Positions 11,975 through 24,042 of a DNA stretch of 64,000 bases are shown here, in pieces. The stretch is from NCBI GenBank assembly GCA_000750105.3, contig JPHH03000025.1:124001-188000 (forward strand). Reading direction: 5' to 3'. Numbering within the stretch: position 1 is the stretch's first letter; each line of letters starts with the position of its first letter. Below the pieces are notes generated by a model. That model worked only from the letters and a program-made list of their open reading frames with translations. It made no database searches and had not been told where the DNA came from. The stretch comes from Tolypocladium sp. Sup5 PDA-1 (Eukaryota > Ascomycota > Sordariomycetes > Hypocreales > Ophiocordycipitaceae). Both the position numbers and the translations under genes were made by a program.

Positions 11975-13100
11975 CTAGAGAATGACACAACGTTGGCCGT
12001 TTTGGTCTCGCATCCTCATACGCCGCCGGCGCTTGTGAGAGCCGCGGAAGGCGTCGAACTTGAAGCCACCGTCGTCGGCCTCGGTTGTCGTCAAGTAGTC
12101 GTCGTCCTTGCGGAGCATTTGGCGGCACAGGTCGACAAACACCTCGTCCACATTGGCTGTTGAGTGGGTCAGCAGTCGACCCCAGATCGCGAGTCATTCT
12201 CCACGAGGTCGTGGCACTCACTCCGCGTCCTGGCGCTAGACTCGTAGTAAGGAGCTCCCCACTTCTGGGAAATGGAGAAGCCCTTCGCCCTTGGAACGAC
12301 TCGGGTCTCCTCCAGGTCAGCCTTGTTACCGACAATGACCATGGGCACGTTCTCGTCGTCCTTGATGCGAATTATCTCCTCCCGCAGCCCGGCCAGCTCG
12401 GTCAGGGTTGAGGGCGAGGTGATGCTGAATACGAGGACGAACCCCTGTCCGGTCTTCATGTAGAGATCCCTCATGGCAACTGATTCAGGTCAGGTCAGCG
12501 GTAAGACAGCGCAGAGCCCCTGAGCCTGAGCAAGGGGGTCGGATCAAAGCGTACCAAACTGCTCAGTGCCAGCGGTGTCGAGGCTGCATCCCTCAGGTCA
12601 GTGACCACTTCTGCAACATGGCTGCTACGCATGCAGCACGGGCGGACTCACATTTCGAGCACGACCTGGCGACCCTACATGAGCGAGTCAGTCAGCAGGG
12701 AGTTGGTGGCGGGACGATTCAGGTTCAGCCGTCCACTCACATCAACCTGGAGCTGGGTGCGGTAGGAATCCTCAATGGTGGGATCATAGCTCTCAATCCA
12801 CTCGTTGTGGACGAATTGGGCTGCGCCGGCGTCAGTTGCGCATCTTGGACAGGAGGTCGGGCTGCCTCTCGGGGTGGAAGACTTGGAGCTCACCAGTTAG
12901 ACAGCTCTTGCCAACGCCGCCTGTAGATGCCAGTCAGGTGAATGCGCACGTGATCGAGAAGCGAGCATCGACGAACCTGCTCCCAGGACCACGACGTGAA
13001 GCTCGCGGCTGAAATGGCATTGTCAGTGGGCTGGGCCGGCGGCAGCGACTCCAATTGACCGGGTTGCGTACCTCGCAGACATGTGGTAACGCGGCGCCAT
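11975..13100 (-). CDS. krev-1: Ras-like small GTPase of the Rap/RSR1 (Krev-1) type
   Basis: Eight exons on the minus strand: 13072-13100, 12977-13008, 12894-12920, 12741-12820, 12652-12674, 12555-12583, 12222-12479 and 11975-12156, together 219 residues in one frame. Visible signatures are the P-loop GAGGVGKS (residues 19-26), the Rap/RSR1-type effector loop YDPTIEDSY (41-49), DTAG (66-69), NKAD (125-128) and SAR (155-157). It ends with a basic stretch and the CaaX box CVIL, which predicts geranylgeranylation and membrane anchoring. The family (yeast RSR1/BUD1, Neurospora krev-1) marks sites of polarised growth and septation. Introns are 56-75 bases. The intron-rich first half cuts the P-loop and switch regions into exons of 23-80 bases, so automatic gene calls may miss it. 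The CT-rich promoter side lies at 13,100-14,200. Confidence 0.95.
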
Positions 13101-16100
13101 GGTGGTCGAGGATGGCATGCGGTGGTTGTGAGCCGATGCGCAGCACCTCGCCTTGCAGATTTTTGTGCTCGCAGCGGGCCGCACCGATCTGGGCCAGCCA
13201 ACAAGACGCTGCAACAGGAACCAAAGATGAGATGTCGTCCCCGAGACAGTGCCCGCTCCGCCGAGGTGTTGGAGGAGCAATTGGCCGTTCAATGGCGACG
13301 TCGACGGACCGAGGAGGTGTCGCTGGGTGCGTTCTGTGGTATGCGAAGGCGGTGAAGGGGGGAAGTAAATCAGTGCGTCGATGGGGGGCCAGGTAATGTA
13401 ATAGCGGATGCTGCGAAGATTTCCGGGCCGTCGTGGAGGAGCAGCAGCAGCAGCTAGGCTGGAGAAGGTTGGAGCTGCAGGTCTAGATCGTCTTGGGAGT
13501 GCAGGGTGGGGGAGCCTTTTGAGTCCTGTCTCTGTGCTGCGTGCCCTTGCGTGTCGTTGCCTTGCACCTCTCCGTTGTCAGGTCGTAACGCTGCAACAGC
13601 TTGGGTAGGAAGCTAACGGGGTGCTTTTCGCTCGGGTTGTGCTCGGGGGCGTCCTCGACGTAAGGCTTCGGGCGCCGAGGAGATGAGGATGGCGTGGCGT
13701 GTAAATGTACCTGTCGCCGGGCCGAAACAGATGTATGCGTTTTCGTCGACGCGGGTTGCAGAGACAAGTGAGATGTTGCAGCACCCAATGCAATCAGGGG
13801 GGCGTCAAGTGAAGGGGGAGGAGAGAGGGAATAGCCCAAAGCACATGAAACTCTGCTCTGCTCTGCAAAAGCAAGGAGGCGAGGCCGGAGGTGTATCTGC
13901 TCCGCTGGAGACTCGGCGAGCGGCGAGAAGAGTGAAGGGGAAAGAAAGCAGAGCGTCGAGAGAGCAAAACGAGGCGGAGGCCACGAAGAAGAAAAGACGG
14001 AGACGGGCAAGCAGGCAAGCAACAGGGGCAAAGGATGGACATGCCCGATCCCCGGCAAGATGGTGGGGAGGAACGGGAGTTGTGTAATAAGTTGGGTAGG
14101 TATGGCTGGGCAGGGGCACGAAGCAGAAGGTGACTGATGATGAGAGAATAAAAAAGGAGGGAGAGACGATCCAGCAGAACAGACGGACGACGGCACTGCA
14201 CCCGCGGCCAACCCACCGAAGGGGCGTCGAGGGAAGAAAACGGGCAGGGCGGGAGAGAAAGCAACGGCGTTGGTGTACAGTCGCCTCGGGTCTTCCGATG
14301 GATGCTACAAGCCCGCGAGCCTGCAAGGCCTGTAGGCCGTAATACCTACCTAGCTAAAAGGCCCTTTTGGCAGGGAGGGTGGGAATCAACCCGGCAAGCC
14401 AACGGGGCCCGTCCGCGCCGCTGGGATTGAAGCTGCAGCGCGAGCAGAGCAGGGCGCGGGATAATCAGGCACAGGACGCAAATCCACGGGGCGGACGCGG
14501 CAGCCATTGGCACAAGGAGGGCCACGGTCGACGGCGTGCGCTGTAACTGGAAGGCTTCCATCCACGGATCTCAGAGGTTCAGACCCCAGACGAACAGCCT
14601 CCAGGCCTCCCCGGACACTGGTGGCCACAGTATACGGAGTACGGAGTACGAGGTACATACACACCTCCGCTAATACCTACCCAACGCATTTGGATGGAAG
14701 CTGGTATCTGGTGGTGGCCCCGTCGCGCCCTGCCTGCTGTCGCGTCTAATAATAATGCCAAGTGCGCAGTCGAGGCTCCCATGGCGTGAGGGAAGCGCTG
14801 GTGCCCGGTTCTGGGCGCCGTCGGCTCTGGTGGTGGTGTTGCATCTTGCGTGCTCGCTCGCATTCGCCTGCCGGCCATCCAGCCATCTGTCGTCCTTACA
14901 GCCACCACCGAACTCTACCGCGCCCTCCTCCACCGGCGCCTTCCTGTCAATTTCCCTTTTGGGTTTTGGGCGTCCGTTCTGCCGCAGCTGCCCGATGGGA
15001 TATTTGCTCGAGCCCCTGGGGCTTCTGCGTCGCGAGCTTGGACTCTCGTTTTCTCGTTCGAGATTGGCAACGTCATTGCAAGAGTGGCTTGTCAAAAGTG
15101 ATGATGTAGTTGTACATGGCGCTCCACTCGTGTGCCGTGCGTCCGCTGCAGCACGTGTGGGCGGAGGCGCACACCCCCTGGGGAGAGGGGCCTTGGGGGG
15201 GTCTGCTCGGGCTCAGGTACCCGCGAGGACAGGAGGCTTCTGTATCGGTACCTGCACAGGTGCAGTGGCCAATCCCGTTACACCTCGTCCGTGGAGACGG
15301 GTCGACGACGCCCTGCGCCCGATTGGACACCCACGCCGTCGGGGCGGCTTTCGAGACATGCTAAAATAATCTCCAGCAAGGTGCCAAGGGTGCTTGTTAT
15401 GTACCTGCTGCAGCGGCGTCGAAGACTCGAAGCATGGAATCAATCACACGGGCGCCTTCAGAGGAGGTGAGGTACCGCGTGCAATCAACATGCCGAGCTG
15501 GTCGCCATCGACGGCAGCTCTCCGCCCTCGTCCGCACGCGTGGGATCCCCAGGCTAATCCCAGTCGACCGACCGAAGGAACAAGACGCCCACGCCAGTTC
15601 TAGGTACCTGTACCCCGTAGCGCGCCTTACCACGCGCCGCGGTCGTGCCGTCTGACGAAGCGCCGGCTATCGCTAGACGGAAGGCCCGTTTGCTGCTGGG
15701 ATCCGCGGCGGGCATCTCCGTCGAATATGAGTTACTGAGTACAGTAATAACGGCCTGCACTGTACGCCAGGCACAGGCCGCAAGTGTGTCGCCACGATGG
15801 TCGAAAACATCGGACGTTTTTGCCGTCTGTTTTCGATTACCGAGCGGGCGGGCCGTCCACCGCGGGCACCAGGCCCTGCGGTTGGTTTCCACTGCTGACC
15901 ACACGTCTGCAGGCTCGGCCTTGACACAGCCCTCCTCCCCTGCTGTATAGGTAACTTACTTGTTGTACGCTTGCCTACCTGCGACGTCCTCGGAAAGACG
16001 TGCCGTTGCAGATCAACAAGGCTCGCTCGGACGCCCCGAACAGCACTCAGGCACAGCTCGCAAGGGGCCGATTGCTCTGCTCTTGCCACTGGTGGCGTCT

Positions 16101-16517
16101 CAGCTACCCATGGGTGTTCAGAGGAGCACAAAGCACACCGACTGCAGGTGCAACCGATCAAGCTGCCGCATCTGCTGACTCGACGACTACGCACTCCGTA
16201 CTTCGTACCTGCCTACGAAGTGCATTCGCTCGAGTCGGCCAACCTCAGGTGTTCATGGCCGTAAAATTTCATCGCAAGCAATAATTTCCTTCCCTCGGGA
16301 ATTCGAATCCGACCGTCTATGTCTATCCATCATGCTGGCAATTCCCATCTCTACTCACTGCTTCCCCTTCGGAGGTGACCCTGCATCTCCCTCGCACTCC
16401 TGAACCTGTTCCCCTATGCGCCGATCTCATCGATTCCCACACGTGTAGCTGACCCGCGTGTCGGGCCTCATCGACGCCAACGCATCAACGCGCCATGACA
16501 CAATCCGTGCCCGACTC
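13101..16517. other. Intergenic, no supported gene
   Basis: The first kilobase should be the promoter and leader of the Krev-1 gene; about 13,800-14,200 is strongly purine-rich on the + strand (pyrimidine-rich in the direction of transcription), as is usual for fungal promoters and 5' leaders. Further right I see many overlapping frames but no domain and no convincing splicing. Short motifs include an overlapping pair of tacggagtac (14633-14649), tacctacctag (14343-14353) and gtacttcgtac at 16198-16208, preceded by actccgta. Confidence 0.5.
14633..14649. repeat. Overlapping tandem pair of tacggagtac
   Basis: Two copies of the decamer tacggagtac overlap by three bases. The same motif, or its one-base variant tacgaagtac, recurs in intergenic DNA across the window. 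Confidence 0.7.
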
Positions 16518-17355
16518 CTACTCGTGGCTCTTGTCACCGCGGGACGTCGTCAGCACTCCCACCGAGGCGCCCACGACGAGTGCCACCGTGAAGACAGCGG
16601 CTGCTGCCAGAGCAATGATGAAGATCCCGAATCCTCCGTCCTGCAGCACTCGCCACTCCGCCACGGGTTCGGCCCTGCGCCCATCGGCGGCGGAGGCCAT
16701 GCTGCCATAGGGGCTCGATGCCGGTGGCTGCTGCTCGCCAACATCCTGGCTCTGCTGAAGCTGCTTCTGGCGCCGCTGGATGGCCATTGGTAACGGAAGG
16801 CGTGCAGCCCCAAAGCCTGGGCGAAGCAACGGCTGCCCTACCTCACCTTGCCGGGGATGGAGGAGGGTCGCACTCGAGCTGAATCGAGTATAGCAAGCCT
16901 CTCGTGCCATTTGTTCGTCGTATGGCGAGAACGGGCTCCCGGGGGTGGGCGAAGACAAGCGAGGGGCCTCGCCAAGAGGCCCTGATGGTCGATGTTGGCC
17001 ATCGGAGGCTCCGGCTACGCTTCGGTCGTCGAGAGGAAGCGCCGGCGACAGGAGCAGAGTCGGGCCGCGAGACTCTGCGGTGGTTTGTATCTTCGGGGCC
17101 AAAGCGTCGACAACAGCCGCCCTGTCACCTGGCAGAGTCGACGCCGTGGAACATACGTCGTCGTCGATGTCATCCAGTCCGCCGCCGGTTCGAAACGGCG
17201 AATCCGGAAGGGCTGTGTCCGGGACGCACAGTGACAGGCGGCGGCGAGCCTGCTCTAGCTGGTCCGGGAATAGGGCCATGCCGTGGTTGCCTTGGTGGGT
17301 TTGTTAGCATGACTCTTCGTGTCAAGTCTCGCAGGGCAGCCTTACCTCCACTCAT
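16518..17355 (-). CDS. Single-pass membrane protein of unknown function
   Basis: A two-exon model gives 260 residues. Exon 1 is only ten coding bases (17346-17355, ATG AGT GGA G, donor GTAAGG) and joins exon 2 (16518-17290) after a GCTAAC branch site and an AAG acceptor, giving MSGGNHGMALFPDQLEQA. Without the micro-exon the frame could still start at the second Met. Residues up to about 220 are hydrophilic and Pro/Ser-rich (SSPTPGSPFSPYDEQM). They are followed by one strong membrane span (GIFIIALAAAAVFTVALVVG, about 225-250) and a ten-residue tail (TTSRGDKSHE). There is no signal peptide, so it looks tail-anchored, with the N-terminus in the cytosol. I do not recognise the family. Splicing of the first exon is inferred. 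Confidence 0.65.
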
Positions 17356-18918
17356 TGTCGTTTCGTCAGAGTGTCCAGCTTTGAGTCCCAGTCATGGGGT
17401 GCTTGAGCTTCTTCAGAACAAATGTTACCGAGCCCTTACCAAGACTCAACAGAGAGACGCACAGGCAACATGAGTTTACAGCTCCGGAGCATACTCCATC
17501 GGCGTCAACCCCAAGTGATTGGCCACAAATTCAACTAGTATCATGAAAGCAAACCTATTTGCTTTCAACTGGCGTAGACTAGTTTAGAGTCCCTAGCCTC
17601 CATCTTCACAACGTCACCGTCCCCCGTGTTTGCGGCAAGCTGTGCTGCGGCGTCCCGCGAGAAAACAAGGCTTGCGTGGAGATGTGATGATGATAGGCGT
17701 TCAAGGCATGCTCCTGTATCCGGGCAAGGAGGCGTGTTTCGAAGCCATGGCCGATGCTTTTGATACGACGGCGGGCAAGCAAGCAAGCAAGCAAACCCAG
17801 CCGGTCGGGTTAAAGATATCGTCGTCGAGTCCGTGTTGTTGCTCCTCTGGGGCAGCCAACGTAGTTTGAGTTCAGTCCTTGTGCAGAATGCGTCGAGGGG
17901 GTACACCGTAAACAATATATGTAAGCCGTCCTCTCGGTATCAGTTACTGTCGACTCGCTAGATATAAGAGTTCGTCAGCGTTGGAAGATATCGGTCAAGA
18001 CCACAAGGCTTTCTCGTCTGCAAGCACCTTATTTGGTGAATACAACTGCCGTCGGCAGCCAGCAGCCAAAGGAGCGCGCTCAAGGCCATGCCCGGGGCGC
18101 ACCCAGCGCCATGGCACCCCGCGTCATGAAAGCCTTGTCTCGCCCCTGTCCTGCCATCCTCGGCAGAGCTGGCAGGCAGAGTACTCCTGCTCATGTCCCA
18201 GGATGAGGACGGTACTGGAGCGTCCATGCGCCCACGGCAGACAAACACTAGGATGAGAAGTCAGGGGCAGCGCGAGTCCGTGGCCGCCCCTGAATGTACG
18301 AGCACACTCCTTCGACGGCAAGGGCCTGGGTGCCTGCGTTCAAGACGCCCCGTGCTCGAGAGCGCTGGTCTGGTCGATTCTTCAATTGCCTAGGTCCTTG
18401 TCGGGTTGCGGGCTGTTTGGCCGCCTTCGAGCAAGGGACGTGGAAACACGAGCAGCAAACATTGGGTCACCTCGCCTGTCTACGCCGCAATCCATCGGGA
18501 TACTCGAGCATGCATGGGCCACCGCGGTGTGAACGAGAAAATGATTCGGTATGCTATTCGCTGTTCGCTGCTCGCTGCTCTAATCGCTTGCAACGCTACT
18601 GGCCTGCCAAATGTGTCGTCTGCTCTCTTCCAACCCGGCGTCATTACAACACCCTCCTGCTCTGATATTTTGGTCCCCGACGCACAACCCCTCATTCCTC
18701 CACGACCCCTATTGATACATGCGCGAAATTACCACGTCCGTTCTGTGCCTTGAAGCTTGGCTTTCTTGCTCCTTCTTGGAGCCTCCTGTGCCTCTTCCCG
18801 TCGTGCTGTAAGTACAGATAGATCACATATATCGTTCTAGTCCAAGGAAGCATACATTGCTTCCATCATTGTTGAAATCCCCCCTTTCGCAATTTGCGTA
18901 TCAGTTCAGGCACCGTCT
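17356..18918. other. Intergenic; promoter of membrane-protein gene and 3' side of EFR3
   Basis: No supported gene. The stretch contains a (gcaa)5 simple repeat at 17775-17794. Open frames on both strands (for example 18406-18753) lack recognisable features. Confidence 0.5.
17775..17794. repeat. (GCAA)5 microsatellite
   Basis: Five uninterrupted gcaa units in intergenic DNA. Confidence 0.8.
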
Positions 18919-21900
18919 TTAGTACGGTGGCTTGGTCAGGTTTCCCAGGCTTCCCTCGCCGGACCTGCTGTCGATGCCTCGCAGCAGCTCTTGCAAGTCC
19001 AGTCCCCTGCTGCTTTCGTCGCGGGATCGGAAGGACCGCGCCTGCATGCTGTCTCCGCCGCGGCTGCTGATGTTTCGCCGCGATGGCTTGGCGGCGTAGT
19101 CTTGCACAGAAATGTCGCCTTGCGGAATGCTGCATTTGGTTGAGAGGGAGCTCAGGTTCGGCAAGGGAGGCACCGGAGGCACGTCATCTTCGCCCTCTCT
19201 GTTGAAGTTGAAGCTCGGCTCGTTCTCGTTGGGCGGGTTCGAAGTCAAGGGTCCCCCTTTGAAGACAGACCCCGATATCGTCCTGGACAGTGCATCTCCC
19301 GTCGTAGTCGCTGGCGCGGTCGGGCTGAAGCTGCCCTCCGATGGGCTGTACTCGTAGCTGACCATACTCTCGTCGCTATCGTCCTCCAAGCCTGGAATGC
19401 CTGCCGTCTGCGGCGACACATTGCCCGACAAGATCATCTTCAGCTGCTCCACCGAGGCGATGCCAGCCTTACTCGACACCGACACCGACGGGGAGAGCGC
19501 GCTCCTTACGCTGGTCTTTCGTAGCTTCGATATGGAGTTGAGTTGGTCTCCGTGCGCTGCGGATGAGTACGGCCTCAGGTTGTGCATGCTGCCATACGGA
19601 GACGCGGGCAGGTAGCCACCACCGTTCAAAGCGGCAGTGCTGATGGTAAGTCGGTTCTGGTTTGTGCCCGTCGTGCCAGTCCTTGAGCCATTCAGGGACT
19701 CGGCCTTGGCTTCGGCAAGCGCTGAAATGGCAGAATCCCTCGACCACTCGGCGAGCATCGTCTCTCGGAAGCCGCTGGGCAAGTCTTGACTCCGGTCGAC
19801 CGCAGGCATAGAGGTCATGCTGGAACCCAAAACGGGAATGGACATGGCTCGCCCTGGAGATATGCCTGGACTTGCGGGAGCCGACAGACTGCTTTCTTGG
19901 TAGCCGGCGGCGATGCATTCGACAAGGGAAGTTCGGTCGTCGAATGGCAGCAGCTCCTCTGTTTCGAGTGCGCTGAGATCCCAGGCAGGCTGAGATGCAG
20001 TATGGCCGGGTATCCCGATCTGCTCAACCGTTGGCGGCGGAATGTTGACGCCTTCGATCCAGAAGCCCTTGCTCCTACGCCTGATGATTTCGTTGTGAAT
20101 CGCCCGTCCCACCACCGATGACTCGAAGTCGAATCTCTCGGTCAACGCCCAAAAATACCCGTGGCACAACGCAGCGATTCGCACTTTGTGGATAGGTTGC
20201 TCAAGTTCCTGCACATCCTCCTGTAGTCGGTAAACCATTGGAATGCCGAATCGGACCGAGTTGACGCCAAGCCTGAACACGAGTTTCGTGAGAAGAGTAT
20301 GCAGCAGGACAATGTCGTTGTCGAAATCGACAAATTGCAGAGCGCTGTCGTAGATTGCCAGGTGCAGAAGCGGCAAGTACTGGCATCGCCGCCCCCTAGG
20401 CTGGCGTTCGCGGTTCGAGGCGGTCGATACTGCTCGCCGGGCATTCGGCAGCTCGTGGCTGTTCTTTACTGGTGAGCGGTGCTGGACGACGGTCTCATCA
20501 TGTGCATTCGCGTCCTTGTGTGTAGTCTCTCGGTCCAGCCATGTCACCAGGGCATCCACATATGCCTTTCGGACGTGTCCATCTGGCTCCCGCAGCAGCC
20601 ACTGTGTCCCGTCCCAGACTGTGATTGGGACGCGGTGACGGGATAGGTCCTTGTTTCCACTGATGCTCGTCCTCCCATTCGCGACAAGCAGAATGGCCCT
20701 GATCACCCTCAGAGCAGAGGCTCGACCTGTCCTGTACGAGAAATATGTCTCGGACGGGGGAGACTGGCTCCGGGGCAGGTCAGCGGCTGACGACGCCGGG
20801 CCGCCGTTCTCGTTGCCATCCGCCTTATCCCCATGAGGGATCGAGCCGGTGCTGGCAGATCGGCCGGGCTTGAGTCGGCTGACCAGCGCTGAAACCATGT
20901 CCGAGATCTGGTCCGCGTAGTAGACGTGCGTCGCCAGGTCGCCTATGCACTTTTCGAGTCGCTCGAGTAGGTCTTTGCGCTGGGTGCGGGTTGCGTGGTC
21001 CTTTTCAGCATCCGTCTTGTCATCGCTCTGGCTGCCGTCGTGGCCAGACCCGTTGCGGAGCTGGAGCAGTCTCTTAATCTGTTTGACCAGGCCCAGGAGC
21101 ACGTCCATGACGCTCAGCCCAATCAGGTTTGTGTCCGACCGCAGCAAGGACTGCATCATCGCCGTCAGCGTCAAATGCTGCCTCAGAGCATCCTCCTTAA
21201 GGGGCGTCTTCATCATCGTTTCAAGCGCGGCCAGCAGGATGACATATCGGTCCTGAACGGGCGCCCAGCGAGCAACGATGCCGTACATCTTGACCGCCCA
21301 GCCCGCATCACGGTCCGTGCCATCTTCCCTGGTAACCACAACCTCGCCCTGGTCCACCCGCTGAGAAATGAACTTGAGCAAGGCCGCGGTAGCTGCATGA
21401 ACCTGGGCTCGGTTGGGGACCACAAAGATGCTCTTCAGGCACTGGGTGGCCAGGACGCCAATGTCTTCCTCGGCCACCTTGTCGACATCCAGAGCCGTCC
21501 CCGAGAACGCCAGCGGATTTGCATCGCCAGGCGTCTCGGCGGTTCTAACGGTGGCGACGCTTGTTCTACGGCGGAGCATCTTCTCGGCGTCGGACTTCTC
21601 CTCCATCTGCACGCGCTCCAGCAGCAGGTCGAGGAAGTCGTCATCGTCGGTCCACATGTTCTCCAAGACCATGGGGACTACCACGTCGATCTGGCGACCA
21701 GTGACCGAAGCCAAGGCGTCGGACGATGCGACGCACTTGATGGCGTCGAGTCCGGCATTTCTCCAGCGCATCTGTACGGGGCGGCTGACGGGGCCACCCT
21801 TGGTGGGTACATGTCGGGAGGACGCGAGCTGCGCATACGAGCGGACGATGGACTGGTAGTGTCGGAGGTATTCATGGTCGGCGAAGAGGGACGACGCGTC

Positions 21901-22372
21901 GTGGTGCTCGCAAAAGGCCTCGAAGGTGAGCAGCGAGGACTCGATCATGGTGATGTCGTCGGAGCGGAGGACGAGGTCGAGGATCTTGAGGATGCAGGGC
22001 GCAATCAAGGTGACGTCCTTGGGCGACTTCTCGACCAGGGCAGCGAGGATGCCCAGCGTCACCTGCACGTTCCTATGCACGCAAGTCATCAGTACGGTCT
22101 GCTTCAGAGTGTCACCGTCGCACAGCGGATGCCCCGGCAGGAGGCGGCATGACATACCCGATGCGCATGCGCCAGACATCGCTGGCCGTCTTCTTCTCGA
22201 GGAAGGCGCCGATCTTCTGGATCTTGGAGCGGCGGCTCGTGGCGTAGAAGAGCAGGTAGCTGAGCTCGCTACTGTTGGGTTTGACGTCGACGGCTCCCTT
22301 GGTGGTTCGCGGGTAGCAGCGCAGCACAAGCACCTGGTGCTTCGGCCGGCACTTTTCCTGGATGGCGTTCAT
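18919..22372 (-). CDS. EFR3: EFR3, plasma-membrane scaffold for PI4-kinase Stt4
   Basis: Two exons (22158-22372 and 18919-22072; 85-base intron with donor GTATGT and acceptor ATAG) give 1122 residues. The N-terminus has the EFR3 hallmark CRPKHQVLVLRCYPRT, with a cysteine and basic residues for membrane attachment, then SSELSYLLFYATSRRSKIQK and, across the splice site, MRIGNVQVTLGILAAL. The first 700 or so residues are helical, ARM/HEAT-like, with conserved FEAFCEHHDASSLFAD. The C-terminal third is Ser/Pro-rich and probably disordered, with many phosphorylation-type Ser clusters. EFR3 anchors the Stt4-Ypp1 complex at the plasma membrane for PI4P synthesis. Length fits filamentous-fungal homologues, which are longer than the yeast protein (about 780). 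Without the splice at 22072/22158 a false frame (beginning MCCAATREPP) takes over. Confidence 0.93.
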
Positions 22373-23625
22373 GGCGCCGGCGTGTCGCGGTCGCGGTCGC
22401 CCTCTGGAGAGAGGAGGACCCCTTGCTGTGTCGTGGTCGAAGGCGAGATGTGGCGAAGCGTCGATGATGGGGGAGGAGAAGAATGAAGGAGGAGCCGCAA
22501 CAAAAAAGTACTAGGTGACGATGGCTGACGGTGTTTCGGTCTGTCAGGAGGTTCAGCCCAGGCAAGGTACGTGGCGCTGGTGTAAGATGGGTACGTACCG
22601 CCTTGGCTCCCCTTTTGGGCTGGTCTTGGGCAACCCCTGTCAACCAACGAGACTCTGCTGTAACTTCCCCTAATAGATAGCGGGTCGCTGCCCCGACCAA
22701 CAACAGCAGCGGCCCCTGAACACGAACGCGTGGACTGACGAGGTGGAAGCTCAGGCAGAATAAAAGCTGCAAGGAAGGGCTCCAGCGGTCGTACACAAGT
22801 CGCAACGGGAGCAAACGGAGAGAACAACTCGCCAGGTGGGATGCACAGGCCCCAGCCGTCCTTCATATAGCACTCGGCCCAACAGGTCCAAGAGATCAGC
22901 ATTGCTGTGCTTCTGTAGCGCTCGACCCAACCCCGCAACCCGGGACACTCCCGGCCGAGGCACGGTAGCGAGCCGTGAAGTCTCCTGTGATAGATGCTTA
23001 CCTGCTGCCGTTGCTCGTTTGTGTCTCACTTGCTACCCTATACGGCACGTGGTATGCACAACACGCGTCAACGACATGCTCCGCGGACCTTGTGACGTGA
23101 TGGCGCTCAACAGTTTCGGCGCGCTCGGTTGAAGTCTTGGAGGTGTTGCTGCATGAGAGAAAGACCTGGCAAGCCTGGCACAATGTCTGCCACGCAGGCA
23201 TGTCACTCTCCCAGCTTTGCGCTGGGACTGGGTCTAGGTTGACGACAGTTCGGTTCCAGGTAGACGGCTCATTGCCATTAAACGGCAACACTGTATCGAA
23301 ATGAGCAAGGCAAGGCAATAACCAATAGTCGCCTGCGTTCTCAGGCAGTCCGCCCATAGCCGCAACGGTGCATAAGCGCTGCTACCCTACAGCAGCCACC
23401 TTGTCCAAAGGAGGGAACAGTCCGCGGCTGGTCTCCTGCATCGTGTTTCATAGGAGAACAGCTTTGACTTGACCTCTCCTTGCTACAAAACACCCAGTCT
23501 CCAAAGGTTCATCCGTAGAAGCAAGCTACCAAACCCCCACCGCCCGTACCCATCTCGGATCTCACTCCCGACATCCCCAACCCATCACCACATCCTCACC
23601 TTACCCTCCACAGCCGCATCCGCAA
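22373..23625. other. Divergent intergenic region EFR3 / NIF3-like
   Basis: The promoters of EFR3 (leftward) and of the NIF3-like gene (rightward) must lie here. No other gene is supported. A pyrimidine-rich leader precedes the ATG at 23626. Confidence 0.6.
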
Positions 23626-24042
23626 ATGGCCTCCCTCGCCCGCTACAGCCTCGTGTTCTACGTGCCCCCCGCCGCCGTCGCCGCCTGCAAGGCCGCCGTC
23701 TTCAGAGCCGGCGCTGGCCGCTACCCCGGCCCGGGCAACTACACCGAGTGCTGCTGGTCCGCCGCTGGCACGGGCCAGTTCCTCCCTGGCGATGCCGCGA
23801 ACCCTCACATCGGTAGTGTCGGCGCCCTCGAGGAGACGCCCGAGGTCCGCATCGAGACGCTGTGCGTGGGCTCTGATGTCGCGCGCAAGGCCGTCGAGGC
23901 TCTCAAGATGTACGTCTCCCTGCTTCTCACCTCGGTTGCTGCCGAACGGGTTGTTTGAGATCGCGGTGGCTTATCCATCTGCGGTAGTGCGCATCCATAC
24001 GAGGAGCCTGCATATCAAGTATACAAGTTGGAGGACTTTTAA
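23626..24042 (+). CDS. Small NIF3/YqfO-like (CutA/PII-fold) protein
   Basis: Two exons (23626-23909, 23988-24042; donor GTACGT, acceptor GTAG) give 112 residues. The sequence follows the stand-alone YqfO-type domain that is inserted in bacterial NIF3 proteins: RYSLVFYVPP, GAGRYPGPGNYTECCW, GTGQFLPGDAANPHIG, VRIETLCVG and, only after splicing, AHPYEEPAYQVYKLEDF. The unspliced frame loses the conserved HPYEEPAY motif and ends in an unrelated tail, so the intron is needed. In databases such fungal proteins are named NGG1p-interacting factor 3-like or, without good reason, ATP phosphoribosyltransferase. The biochemical role is not settled; a metal- or ligand-binding trimer is likely by fold. Confidence 0.88.

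Noticed and set aside
13483..14326. Several overlapping minus-strand frames rich in Leu/Ser/Pro with signal-peptide look
   Set aside because: They lie in a long pyrimidine-rich promoter/leader tract of the Krev-1 gene, which itself produces Leu/Ser/Pro-rich text.
16300..16320. ggaattcgaatccgac, similar to a tRNA T-loop
   Set aside because: No matching acceptor, D or anticodon arm can be drawn around it.
20995..22152. 385-codon open frame antisense to EFR3
   Set aside because: It lies wholly over conserved EFR3 coding sequence and shows no independent domain.
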